Source: Denitrobacterium sp024691475 (GTDB lineage Bacteria; Actinomycetota; Coriobacteriia; Coriobacteriales; Eggerthellaceae). Taken from it: a DNA stretch of 64,000 bases. Location of the stretch: positions 1-64,000 of the forward strand of contig JAILNP010000026.1 in NCBI GenBank assembly GCA_024691475.1, in the 5' to 3' direction. The notes under the pieces are model-generated. The model made no database searches and was not told the DNA's origin. It worked only from the letters and a program-made list of their open reading frames with translations. Positions 26,007 through 34,188 of the stretch are shown here, piece after piece; within the stretch, counting starts at the first letter, position 1, and every line of letters begins with the position of its first letter. Both the position numbers and the translations under genes were made by a program.

Positions 26007-27149
26007 GTGATTTACTTCGACAACGCGGCTACTACCATGCAGAAACCGCCCGAGGTTGCTCGGGCGGTTGCCCAGGCTATCAACCAGTTTGGTGGCGTGG
26101 GGCGAGGCGCTCATGATGCCGCGCTTTCCGCCGACATGGCGGTCTATATTGCCCGCAAGCGCATTGCCCAGCTGCTTGGCGCCCCCAGTGCCAAACACGT
26201 GGCGTTTATGCTCAACGTCACCGAGGCGCTCAACGCGGTCATCTCGGGCCTGCTGCGCGCGGGCGATCACGCGGTCACCACCGCAGCTTCGCATAACTCC
26301 GTGCTTCGCCCGCTCTACCGCAAACAAGACGAAGAGGGCGTGGGCCTGTCTATTTTGCCCGTTGCGCCTGATGGTTCCATCTCGTACGACGAGTTCGATG
26401 CGCTGTTCACCCCGCAGACCAAGCTTGCGGTGGTAACGCATGCCAGCAATCTTACGGGCGACGTGTACGACATTGCCCGCATGGCGCGCATTGCGCACGA
26501 ACACGGCGCGCTCATCTGTGTCGATGCTGCCCAAACGGCGGGCGTCTATCCGCTGAGCATGGCGGAATGCGGCATCGACATCCTAGCCTTCACGGGGCAT
26601 AAGGGCCTTATGGGGCCGCAGGGCACGGGTGGCCTGTGCCTGGCGGAAGGCATCGACCTTTCGCATTACAACGTGGGTGGCAGCGGTACGCACAGTTACG
26701 ATCGGCAGCACCCGCTGTTTCTGCCCGAACGCTTGGAAGCGGGAACGCTCAACGCGCATGGCATCGCGGGGCTTTCCGAGGGCGTGGCCTTCATCCAGAA
26801 CGTAGGCGTTGAAGCCGTGTGCGAGCACGAAAAGGCGCTTGCTCAGCGGTTTGCGCAGGCTGCGCGCTCCATTCCCGGGGTACATCTATATGGTGGCGGG
26901 GCTGCCGATTCCGTGGGCATCGTTGCCCTGAACGTTGCCGATGTCGACTCGTCGGTCGTATCCGACGTGCTTTCCCGCGATTTTGGCATTTGCACGCGTC
27001 CGGGCGCCCATTGCGCACCTCTCATGCACGAGGCCCTGGGCACCAGCGAGCAGGGCGCGGTGCGGTTCAGTTTCGGATATTTCAATACGGAAGAGGAAGT
27101 CGACGAGGGCATTCAGGCGCTAAGCCAGATTGCCGCGTCGATCGCCTAG
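26007..27149 (+). CDS. cysteine desulfurase-like class V aminotransferase (selenium cluster type)
   Basis: A 380-residue PLP enzyme of the NifS/Csd fold. It begins MIYFDNAATTMQKPPEVA and carries the PLP-lysine site AFTGHKGLMGPQGTGGL (His-Lys near residues 198-199), with a C-terminal CTRPGAHCAPLMHEALG holding the active-site Cys. It resembles the desulfurase subfamily linked to selenium loci (the Enterococcus EF2568 type). It likely releases S or Se from cysteine/selenocysteine and passes it to YedF or DUF3343. It starts with GTG 12 bases after yedF. Confidence 0.87.
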   Translation: MIYFDNAATTMQKPPEVARAVAQAINQFGGVGRGAHDAALSADMAVYIARKRIAQLLGAPSAKHVAFMLNVTEALNAVISGLLRAGDHAVTTAASHNSVLRPLYRKQDEEGVGLSILPVAPDGSISYDEFDALFTPQTKLAVVTHASNLTGDVYDIARMARIAHEHGALICVDAAQTAGVYPLSMAECGIDILAFTGHKGLMGPQGTGGLCLAEGIDLSHYNVGGSGTHSYDRQHPLFLPERLEAGTLNAHGIAGLSEGVAFIQNVGVEAVCEHEKALAQRFAQAARSIPGVHLYGGGAADSVGIVALNVADVDSSVVSDVLSRDFGICTRPGAHCAPLMHEALGTSEQGAVRFSFGYFNTEEEVDEGIQALSQIAASIA

Positions 27150-27177
27150 CATTCCGCTGCAAGAGTAGGTGAATTGC

Positions 27178-27432
27178 ATGCCTGTTGCGCAGAAGCGCCA
27201 GAAGACTCCCAAGGTCGTTATCACGTTCGCATCCACGGGCGATGCCATGGCAGCCGAGGATGCTGCGCGCACGTATGGCCTGCCTGGTCGCATGATTCCG
27301 GTTCCCAGCGAGATTTCCGCAGGTTGCGGGCTTTCGTGGGCTGCCGCCGTGGCCGATGAGGAAGCGTTGCTCGCGGGCATTGCCGAGTATGGCGTGACCC
27401 ACGAGGGCGTGTTCCACGTAGATTTGTATTAG
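27178..27432 (+). CDS. DUF3343 protein, second copy
   Basis: An 84-residue DUF3343-type protein with the family's Cys segment SEISAGCGLSWAAAV. It is shorter than the first copy at 25059. The Met at 27178 is preferred over the GTG at 27169 because a TAGGTG Shine-Dalgarno lies just upstream. It precedes the activase by seven bases. Two divergent copies in one operon may mean two carrier steps or a heterodimer. Confidence 0.72.
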   Translation: MPVAQKRQKTPKVVITFASTGDAMAAEDAARTYGLPGRMIPVPSEISAGCGLSWAAAVADEEALLAGIAEYGVTHEGVFHVDLY

Positions 27433-27439
27433 GAGATCC

Positions 27440-28183
27440 ATGTACGCAATTGGCATTGACATTGGCAGTACTGCGGCCAAGGCGGCCGTGCTGCAAGATG
27501 GCGCGTTGGCCTATACCGTGGTGGAACCCACGGGCTTTTCCAGCGTGGAGGCATCGGAGCGGCTTTCGGCGCGTCTAGCCGAAGCGGGGTTTCCCACAGA
27601 CGGCGCGGCTTCGGTGGTATCCACCGGGTATGGCCGCGTTGCCGTGCCGTACGCAAGCAAGAACGTAACCGAGATCACCTGCCATGGTAGGGGAGCGTCG
27701 TTCCTCTTTGGCGGAAACGGCCTGGTAATCGATGTGGGTGGCCAGGATACGAAGGTCATTTCGCTGGTGGATGGCAAGGTGCGCAAGTTCCTCATGAACG
27801 ACAAGTGCGCCGCCGGCACGGGCAAGTTCCTGGAAATCATGGCCGATCGCATGGGCGTCAGCCAGGAGGAGATGGCCAACCTTGCCCGCGCGGGCCAGCC
27901 CACGCCCATTTCCAGCATGTGCACCGTCTTTGCGGAGAGCGAGGTCATCAGCCTCATTGGCAAGGGCGAACCGCGCGAGAACATCGCAAATGGCGTCATC
28001 GAGTCGGTGTGCTCGCGCGTTGCCACGCTGGCGGGCGGCATGGCGGGGCAAGACTGCTATCTTACGGGCGGCCTGTGCGAAAACGCCTACGTGGTCGAGC
28101 GCTTGTCGTCCCATCTGGCGCGTTCGGTTTCCACGTGCCCCGAAGCGCGCTTCGCGGGCGCCATTGGAGCGGCGCTGTCGTAA
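27440..28183 (+). CDS. acyl-CoA dehydratase-type activase (ATP-dependent electron donor)
   Basis: A 247-residue ASKHA-fold ATPase of the HgdC type. It has the phosphate motif GIDIGSTAAKAAV (residues 4-16), the second motif IDVGGQDTKVIS, and cluster cysteines in NDKCAAGTGKFLEIM and SSMCTVFAESE, which hold a [4Fe-4S] cluster between two subunits. It would couple ATP hydrolysis to low-potential electron transfer to the double-cubane reductase at 23778. It is the last gene of the tight block. Confidence 0.9.
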   Translation: MYAIGIDIGSTAAKAAVLQDGALAYTVVEPTGFSSVEASERLSARLAEAGFPTDGAASVVSTGYGRVAVPYASKNVTEITCHGRGASFLFGGNGLVIDVGGQDTKVISLVDGKVRKFLMNDKCAAGTGKFLEIMADRMGVSQEEMANLARAGQPTPISSMCTVFAESEVISLIGKGEPRENIANGVIESVCSRVATLAGGMAGQDCYLTGGLCENAYVVERLSSHLARSVSTCPEARFAGAIGAALS

Positions 28184-28232
28184 GCGTGGTGCGGTGCGGG
28201 CGTTGCGCGTGGCTATTTGCTCTCGTCTCGAG

Positions 28233-28238
28233 TACAAT
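28233..28238 (+). promoter_or_regulatory. candidate -10 element before the antiporter (TACAAT)
   Basis: GTACAATCAT matches the tRNA-Sec promoter at 30844-30853 base for base over ten positions, so the antiporter and tRNA-Sec may share a promoter type. It lies 34 bases before the antiporter start. Confidence 0.45.
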
Positions 28239-28271
28239 CATGCGCGTGTCATTTAACGGGAAGGATCGTTC

Positions 28272-29630
28272 ATGGTGGAAAAGGATAAGAAGAGCGCGCT
28301 CGCACTCGTTCCGTTCCTGACGTTTATCGTCATTTATTTGGGGGCGGGGATTATCCTGCAGGCGCAGGGCGTCGAGATGGCGTTTTACCAGTTCCCTGCG
28401 GTTACCGCCGTGTTCGTGGCGGCAATCGTCGCCTTTATTGCGTTCCATCGCCATGGCATCCACGAGAACTTTGCCACGTTTGCGCGTGGCGCAGGGAGCG
28501 AAGACATCATGACCATGCTCATGATCTTCCTACTTGCGGGCGCGTTTTCCGAAGTAGCGGGGGCCATGGGAGGCATCGAATCCACGGTCAACCTGTGCGT
28601 TTCGTTCTTGCCTCCGGCGTGGCTCGTCGTGGGCATGTTCGTGATTTCGGCATTCCTCTCCACGGCAACGGGCACCTCCATGGGCACGCTCGGCGCACTC
28701 GTGCCCATTGCCCTGGGCATCGCGAATGCCGCTGGTCTCGACCTTCCCATCGTGGTTGCCTCGTGCATTGGCGGTGCTATGTTCGGCGACAACCTGTCCA
28801 TGATTTCCGACACCACCATCGCCTCCACGCGCACGCAGGGCGTAGAGCTGAAGGACAAGTTCCGCGCGAACTTCTTCTGTGCGCTGCCCGCAGCGGTGCT
28901 CACCATCGTTCTCATGCTCGTTTTTGCGCCTATCGCCGCTACGGGTGCGGCAGAAGTTGGCAGCTATGATTTGCTGAAGGTGCTGCCCTATGTGCTGGTT
29001 CTGGTGCTCGCCCTGGTGGGGCTGAACGTGTTTCTGGTGCTCGTTTCGGGCATCGCCGTGGCTGGCATCATTGGCATTGCGTATGGCGACCTTACCATTT
29101 TGTCCTTCTCCACCGAGATCTGGCTGGGCTTCCAGAACATGATCGAGGTGTTCATCCTCTCCATCTTCATTGGCGGCATTGCCGAGCTCACCAAGGAACA
29201 TGGAGGCCTGAACTGGCTTATCGACAAGATTGGTGGGGCCTTGCGCGGCAAGCGCTCGGCGCAGGTGGGGCTGTGCGCCCTGGCCGGTCTTACCGATGCC
29301 GCAACCGCCAACAACACCATCGCCATTCTGGTGGATGGCGATGTGGCGCGCGATATCAGCCAGAAGTATCGTATCGACCCTCGTCGTACCGCATCCATTC
29401 TGGACACTTTTACGTGCATCGTGCAGGGGCTCATTCCCTATGGTGCGCAGTTCCTGCTCGTGGTAAGCCTTACGGGTGGTGCGGTGAACATCCTCGATGT
29501 GATTCCCTACAACTTCTACCTGTTCTTGCTCGCCGTCTTCACGTTGCTCTCCATTTTCATTCCCGCGTACGAGAAGCTTACGCTGAAGGGCGAATGGGAT
29601 TGGGAGGCAGGCAAGCCCGCAGGGGAATAG
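28272..29630 (+). CDS. NhaC-family antiporter
   Basis: A 452-residue membrane protein with about 11-12 spans. Family blocks include FLSTATGTSMGTLGALVPIALG, CIGGAMFGDNLSMISDTTIAST and GLTDAATANNTIAI. NhaC proteins usually exchange Na+ for H+ or organic anions. It lies in the selenium locus between the activase and selD, so a link to import or export of a selenium or sulfur compound is possible but not shown. It has its own TACAAT promoter element. It converges on selD with only an 11-base gap. Confidence 0.8.
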   Translation: MVEKDKKSALALVPFLTFIVIYLGAGIILQAQGVEMAFYQFPAVTAVFVAAIVAFIAFHRHGIHENFATFARGAGSEDIMTMLMIFLLAGAFSEVAGAMGGIESTVNLCVSFLPPAWLVVGMFVISAFLSTATGTSMGTLGALVPIALGIANAAGLDLPIVVASCIGGAMFGDNLSMISDTTIASTRTQGVELKDKFRANFFCALPAAVLTIVLMLVFAPIAATGAAEVGSYDLLKVLPYVLVLVLALVGLNVFLVLVSGIAVAGIIGIAYGDLTILSFSTEIWLGFQNMIEVFILSIFIGGIAELTKEHGGLNWLIDKIGGALRGKRSAQVGLCALAGLTDAATANNTIAILVDGDVARDISQKYRIDPRRTASILDTFTCIVQGLIPYGAQFLLVVSLTGGAVNILDVIPYNFYLFLLAVFTLLSIFIPAYEKLTLKGEWDWEAGKPAGE

Positions 29631-29641
29631 CCTGTGGCTTC

Positions 29642-30736
29642 CTAACGAAGGAAGATCATTCCAGCCGGGCCGGCCATGACCTCGCCAATGCGCGCGGCAT
29701 GACGGCCCGTTTCATTGAAGAAGGCTTCGTCAAACGCGTCGGCCTCTTCGGGCGCTACGGACACAAGCAGGCCACCCGAGGTCTGCGGGTCGCATAGGAC
29801 GCCCATGCGGTTGTCGAATTCGATTTCGTCGAGCGTGCCGCGCTTCACGAATGGTTCCGCCCAGCGCACGATGTTGAACGTCTTGCCGGGGCGGCAGTAA
29901 TCGCTCGAGTGCTTGTACACGTTGTTGAACAGGGGAATGCTCTCCCAATTCAGGCATGCGGAAACGCCGCTGGGCTCCAGCATCTCGTGCAGATGGCCCG
30001 CCAGGCCGAAACCGGTGATGTCGGTGGCGGCATGTGGATGTACGGCGCGCATGGCCGTGGCGCCTGCCTTGTTCAGCTCCATCATCGATTCGATGACGGG
30101 CCGCATGGTCTCGTCGGTTTCGCGACCCACGCGAAACGCCGCGTTCATAATGCCCGTGCCGATGGTCTTCGTGTAGAACAGCACGTCGCCTTCCTGGGCT
30201 CCCGCATTGCGAATGATGCGATCGGGGTGCACCGTGCCAAAGACCGATAGGCCGTACTTGGGCTCGTCGTCGTCGATGGAGTGCCCGCCCACGGTGAACG
30301 CGCCGGCTTCGCGAACCTTGTCGCTGCCTCCGCGCATGACCTCGGCCACCACATCGGTTCCCAGGGAAACGGGGAAGGCCAGGATGTTTAGCGCGGTAAG
30401 CGGCGTGGCGCCCATGGCGAACACGTCGGAAAGCGCGTTGGCTGCGGCGATGGCACCGAATTCGTACGGGTCGTCTACCACGGGCGTAAAGAAGTCGAGC
30501 GTGAGCACGGCGGCCGTGTCGTCGTTGATTTTGTACACGGCTGCATCGTCGCTCGTGTCGAAGCCTAGAAGCAGGTCGGGCGAGACAGCGGGTGCAATCT
30601 TTTCCATTATCGTTTGGAGGTCTCCCGGACTCCATTTCGCAGCTCAACCGCCCTTTTGCGTGAGCTTGGTGAGCCTGATGCGCTCGCCTTCCTTGAATGC
30701 GGGTTGGGGAATGCTGCAGCTTGCGAACTGTTCCAT
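29642..30736 (-). CDS. selD: selenide, water dikinase SelD, a selenoprotein (Sec31, TGA at 30644-30646)
   Basis: A 364-residue enzyme that makes selenophosphate from selenide and ATP. The start at 30736 has the Shine-Dalgarno AAAGGAGG. The N-terminus reads LTKLTQKGGUAAKWSPGDLQ, where U is an in-frame TGA at the catalytic residue, Cys17 in E. coli SelD. Beyond the TGA the frame runs without a break through EKIAPAVSPDLLLGFDTSDD, FVMGATPLTALN-like and DPQTSGGLL blocks. Starting instead at the Met at 30607 would delete the active-site loop. A SECIS-like hairpin follows the TGA. selA, selB and tRNA-Sec are encoded nearby, and SelD may regulate itself because its own synthesis needs Sec. Confidence 0.93.
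30615..30634 (-). promoter_or_regulatory. SECIS element of selD
   Basis: Starting nine bases after the TGA, TGGAGTC pairs with GAC(C)TCCA, with one bulged C, around a short G-rich loop (CGGGA). Distance, size and the GG in the loop fit bacterial SECIS hairpins that recruit SelB. Confidence 0.7.
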
Positions 30737-30807
30737 GGGACACCTCCTTTCATCGGGCATGAGTATAGCCTACGGCTCGCGCAAAGGATATGTGGGAATC
30801 GCTTCTA

Positions 30808-30825
30808 AACTGTGATATCACGGTT
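30808..30825. promoter_or_regulatory. 18-bp near-perfect palindrome between selD and tRNA-Sec
   Basis: AACTGTGATATCACGGTT is palindromic except for one pair, with a perfect GTGATATCAC core. It lies between the divergent selD and tRNA-Sec genes and reaches the -35 position of the tRNA-Sec promoter (-10 at 30845). It is a likely operator for joint control of both genes. The binding protein is unknown. Confidence 0.5.
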
Positions 30826-30844
30826 CCATCTTCTCCAATTGAGG

Positions 30845-30850
30845 TACAAT
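30845..30850 (+). promoter_or_regulatory. tRNA-Sec promoter -10 element (TACAAT)
   Basis: TACAAT lies 15 bases before the mature 5' end of tRNA-Sec, placing the start site near 30857. The surrounding GTACAATCAT is identical to the element before the NhaC gene. Confidence 0.6.
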
Positions 30851-30864
30851 CATCCCGCCGTCAC

Positions 30865-30961
30865 GGAGATGGATGGGTCCTGGTGGGCCCCGCGGCCTTC
30901 AAAGCCGTTGTGAGGCACGCAGAATGTCTCGGGTGTGTTCGATTCGCACACGTCTCCGCCA
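30865..30961 (+). tRNA. selC: selenocysteine tRNA (anticodon TCA)
   Basis: A 97-base tRNA with the features of tRNA-Sec: acceptor GGAGATG pairing with CGTCTCC (one G-U), a 6-bp D stem GGGTCC / GGGCCC with a TGGT loop, anticodon arm GCGGC-CTTCAAA-GCCGT with TCA at 30899-30901, a long variable arm (GAGGCA / TGTCTC), and a T loop TTCGATT. The CCA end is encoded (30959-30961). It decodes UGA in selD and fdnG. A T-rich tract follows. Confidence 0.95.
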
Positions 30962-30992
30962 TTTTCTTTTCTCTCCCCTCAACTTTGCGTAG

Positions 30993-31070
30993 TACCACCA
31001 TTGGTGTACCTTGGTGTCGTAGATGTTACGGGGGCTGCCCTTACGTCCTGGTAAAGGGGCAGTGGTGGTA
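30993..31070 (+). other. structured stretch between tRNA-Sec and htrA
   Basis: TACCACCA (30993-31000) is complementary to TGGTGGTA (31063-31070). Inside, CTGCCC-TTAC (31035-31044) pairs with GTAA-A-GGGGCAG (31051-31062) as a 10-bp hairpin, and TTGGTGT is repeated directly (31001-31007, 31011-31017). It could be the htrA leader or a small RNA. It matches no family I recognise. Confidence 0.4.
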
Positions 31071-31124
31071 TGGTCTCAGTAGGAAATCAGTAGTTGTGGT
31101 CAACCGTGGATAGGACGGCATATC

Positions 31125-32708
31125 GTGAGTAACGAACAGTACAACCAGAATCCTGGTGCGCCGGTTCCCCCTGCAAGCGCGAATTCCCAGCCTCAGTCTG
31201 GGTATGCGCAGCCCGTGCAGCCGCAGCCGAGCCAGCAGGCTCCGCAGCAGCCGGCTTCGGCAGCGTATCAGAACGGCTTCCAGACGGGGCAATCCTCGTA
31301 CCAGCAGTCTAGCGCTCAGCCTGCTTCTGCCCAGCCCTATGGCGCGCAGCAGGCTCAGCAAACGGCGCGCCAGCCCTTTGCGGCAGCGCAGCCGCAGCAG
31401 GGCTACCAGCGGCCCGCGGCGCAACAGCCGTCCGTTCAGTCGCACGTGGGGAATCAGAAAACAGGCGGAGGGCGTACCTTCGGAGTTGCGTTTGCGGGGG
31501 CTGCATGCGCATGTGCCGTGGCCGCCCTCTGCTTGTTCGGGTACAACGCCGTAACGGGTGGTTCCGTGGGCAGCACCACGGTAACGCTGGGCTCCACGTC
31601 CAGCTCCGCCATTTCGGCTTCCGACGACGATTCCACTTTGGCCGAGGCAGTTGCCGAAAAGGTGCTGCCTTCGATCGTGGCCATCGACGTCTATACCGAC
31701 ACGTCGGGCATGGGCAGCCTGCTGGGCTCGTCTTCTTCCAGCTCTTCGCTCGCCCAGTCTTCGCTGGGTAGCGGCGTGATCATCTCCACCGATGGCTACA
31801 TCCTTACCAACTATCACGTCATCGAGTCGTCCGATGCCCTGAAGGTCACGGCCAACGGCCAGGAGTACGATGCCAAGGTCGTGGGCTACGATTCCACCAC
31901 CGACCTGGCCGTTATCAAGATCGACGCTACCGACCTCACTGCCATCGAAATCGGCGATTCCTCTTCGCTGAAGGAAGGCCAGTGGGTTATGACGGCTGGC
32001 AGCCCGTTTGGTCTGGAGCAGTCGGTGGCAACGGGCATCGTTTCGGCCACCAATCGCACCATCACCGTGAGCAATTCCGATAGCTCGTATTCGGGCTCGT
32101 CTTCCTCGACCGTCTATACGAACATGATTCAGACCGACGCGGCCATTAACCCCGGCAATTCCGGTGGTGCCCTGGTCGACGAGAATGGTGCTCTTATCGG
32201 CATCAATTCCGTGATCGAGTCGTATTCGGGCAACTACTCGGGCGTGGGCTTCGCCATTCCCGTGAACGACGCCATGAACATTGCCTCCCAGATCATCGAG
32301 GGCAAGACGCCCACGCATGCCTATTTGGGCGTGGGCCCCGTTTCCGTCACCAGTACGCTGAACCAGCGCTACAAGCTGGGTGCCGATTCCGGCGCGTACG
32401 TTAACTCGGTGGTGTCGGGCGGTGCCGCGTCTAATGCGGGCATCCAGGTGGGCGACATCATCACCAAGGTGGGTGACACAGCGGTAACCGATTCCTCTAC
32501 CCTCATTGCCGCCGTGCGTTCGCATAATCCCGGCGATACCGTAACCGTTACGTTCCTGCGCGACGGTAACGAGCAGACGGTAGAGGTCACGCTTGGCTCC
32601 GACGAGGCCACCAGCCTCTCTAGCAGCAGTTCTTCCAAGAACGGCTATGGCTGGGGGCAGAGCAGCAGCGATACTTCCTCTTCGGGGGAGGGCAGCGTGG
32701 CGGCATAG
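31125..32708 (+). CDS. HtrA/DegP-like serine protease, membrane-anchored
   Basis: A 527-residue protease for misfolded envelope proteins. The first 105 residues are Gln/Pro/Ala-rich and cytoplasmic. One span follows (TFGVAFAGAACACAVAALCLFG), then a trypsin-like domain with the catalytic triad in ILTNYHVI (His), TTDLAVIKI (Asp) and NPGNSGGALV (Ser). One PDZ domain follows (AYLGVGPVSV ... VGDIITKVGDTAV), and the tail is Ser-rich. The start is GTG with a TAGGACGG Shine-Dalgarno. It stands alone between tRNA-Sec and pyrH with its own terminator. Confidence 0.9.
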   Translation: MSNEQYNQNPGAPVPPASANSQPQSGYAQPVQPQPSQQAPQQPASAAYQNGFQTGQSSYQQSSAQPASAQPYGAQQAQQTARQPFAAAQPQQGYQRPAAQQPSVQSHVGNQKTGGGRTFGVAFAGAACACAVAALCLFGYNAVTGGSVGSTTVTLGSTSSSAISASDDDSTLAEAVAEKVLPSIVAIDVYTDTSGMGSLLGSSSSSSSLAQSSLGSGVIISTDGYILTNYHVIESSDALKVTANGQEYDAKVVGYDSTTDLAVIKIDATDLTAIEIGDSSSLKEGQWVMTAGSPFGLEQSVATGIVSATNRTITVSNSDSSYSGSSSSTVYTNMIQTDAAINPGNSGGALVDENGALIGINSVIESYSGNYSGVGFAIPVNDAMNIASQIIEGKTPTHAYLGVGPVSVTSTLNQRYKLGADSGAYVNSVVSGGAASNAGIQVGDIITKVGDTAVTDSSTLIAAVRSHNPGDTVTVTFLRDGNEQTVEVTLGSDEATSLSSSSSSKNGYGWGQSSSDTSSSGEGSVAA

Positions 32709-32737
32709 CGTCATAAGCTCTTTGCGTGAAAACGGGG

Positions 32738-32768
32738 AAAAGGCCGCGGAACATGCGGCCTTTTCTTT
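32738..32768 (+). terminator. htrA terminator
   Basis: AAAAGGCCGC (32738-32747) pairs with GCGGCCTTTT (32755-32764) across seven bases, followed by CTTTT. Confidence 0.88.
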
Positions 32769-32817
32769 TGGTTCACGGTAAGATAGGGCAAATCGAATGA
32801 GAAGGGTGAGTGAGCCA

Positions 32818-33531
32818 ATGTCCGATTACAAGTACAATCGCGTCCTGCTGAAGCTTTCCGGCGAGGCCCTGATGGGCGATACGGGTTATGGTATTGATCC
32901 GAAGGTCGTCGAAGAGCTAGCCGAGCAGATCAAGCAGATTGTCGACGATGGCATCGAAGTGGCCGTTACCGTCGGCGGCGGAAACATCTTCCGCGGTCTG
33001 GCTGGTTCCGCCGAGGGCATGGACCGCTCTCAGGCCGACTACATCGGCATGCTTGCCACCTGCATGAACGCGCTTGCCCTGCAAGACGGCTTCGAGCGCG
33101 CGGGCATTCAGTGCCGCGTCATGAGCGCCATCGAGATGCGCCAGGTTGCCGAACCGTACATCCGTCGTCGCGCCATTCGCCATTTGGAAAAGGGCCGCGT
33201 CGTCATCTTCGCCGCTGGCACGGGCAACCCGTACTTCACCACCGATACCACGGCCGCCCTGCGCGCGCTGGAAATCGGTGCCGAATGCCTTATGAAGGCC
33301 ACGAAGGTTGACGGCATCTACGACGCCGACCCGAAGACGAACCCCGATGCGAAGCGCTTCGACCACATTTCCTACCTCGACGTCATTTCGAAGGAACTGC
33401 ACGTTATGGACACCACGGCCACCTCGCTGTGCATGGACAACGCCATGCCCATGCTGGTGTTCGACCTTACGGTTCCCGGCAACATCGCTCGCGTTCTGAA
33501 AGGCGAAAACGTCGGCACGACGGTAAGCTAA
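32818..33531 (+). CDS. pyrH: UMP kinase
   Basis: A 237-residue hexameric kinase that phosphorylates UMP to UDP. It begins YKYNRVLLKLSGEALMG and has VGGGNIFRGLAG, the UMP-binding FAAGTGNPYFTTDTTAALRA, and ATKVDGIYDADP. The Met at 32818 matches the family start and has AAGGGTGAG upstream; an in-frame ATG at 32797 is earlier but unsupported. It heads the pyrH-frr-uppS-cdsA-dxr run. Confidence 0.96.
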   Translation: MSDYKYNRVLLKLSGEALMGDTGYGIDPKVVEELAEQIKQIVDDGIEVAVTVGGGNIFRGLAGSAEGMDRSQADYIGMLATCMNALALQDGFERAGIQCRVMSAIEMRQVAEPYIRRRAIRHLEKGRVVIFAAGTGNPYFTTDTTAALRALEIGAECLMKATKVDGIYDADPKTNPDAKRFDHISYLDVISKELHVMDTTATSLCMDNAMPMLVFDLTVPGNIARVLKGENVGTTVS

Positions 33532-33612
33532 CGTGTAAAATACTAGCTAGTGATTATCGGTACAGGCGGGCAAGGCGGGGGCCTTGTCACCGCTGTTCTT
33601 GAAGGGATACTC

Positions 33613-34170
33613 ATGGTAGAAGACATCATGCAAAGCGCCGAGGAGCGCATGAACAAGGCAATCGACTCCCTGGAAAATGCGTTCGGCAACGTCCGCACGG
33701 GCCGTGCCAACGCTATGGTGCTCGATCGCGTTCGCGTGAACTATTACGGCGTTCCCACGCCCGTCAATCAGATGGCTGCCATCAAGACGCCCGACGCCCA
33801 CATGCTCGTCATCGAACCATGGGACAAGGGCACCCTGGGTGGCATCGAAAAGGCCATCGCCGAAAGCAACATCGGCATTACCCCCAACAACGACGGTTCC
33901 TGCATTCGCCTTGCATTCCCCCAGCTCACGGAAGAGCGTCGTCTCGAGCTCGTGAAGGACTGCAAGACGTACGCCGAGGAAGCGCGCGTTGCCATCCGCA
34001 ACGCCCGTCGCGATGCCAATGCTGCCGTGGAAGCCGAAGTGAAGAACGAGGGTCTTCCTGAGGACGAGCAGCGTCGTGCCGAAGCCGCCATCCAGAAGCT
34101 CACCGACTCCTACGTTGCGAAGGTCGAAGAGCACTTCAAGAAGAAGGAAGCCGAGGTCATGGCTATCTAG
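33613..34170 (+). CDS. frr: ribosome recycling factor
   Basis: A 185-residue protein, the standard length, that splits post-termination ribosomes with EF-G. It shows NVRTGRANAMVLDRVRVNYYGVPTPVNQMA, TPDAHMLVIEPWD and the C-terminal helix EEHFKKKEAEVM. The start at 33613 has a GAAGGGA Shine-Dalgarno; an upstream frame to 33550 has no signal. It lies in the usual order after pyrH. Confidence 0.97.
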   Translation: MVEDIMQSAEERMNKAIDSLENAFGNVRTGRANAMVLDRVRVNYYGVPTPVNQMAAIKTPDAHMLVIEPWDKGTLGGIEKAIAESNIGITPNNDGSCIRLAFPQLTEERRLELVKDCKTYAEEARVAIRNARRDANAAVEAEVKNEGLPEDEQRRAEAAIQKLTDSYVAKVEEHFKKKEAEVMAI

Positions 34171-34188
34171 CCATGCGTGGAGCATTCC

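Noticed and set aside
29642..30607. selD starting at the Met at 30607
   Set aside because: That start lacks a Shine-Dalgarno and removes the catalytic loop; the upstream frame through TGA restores both.
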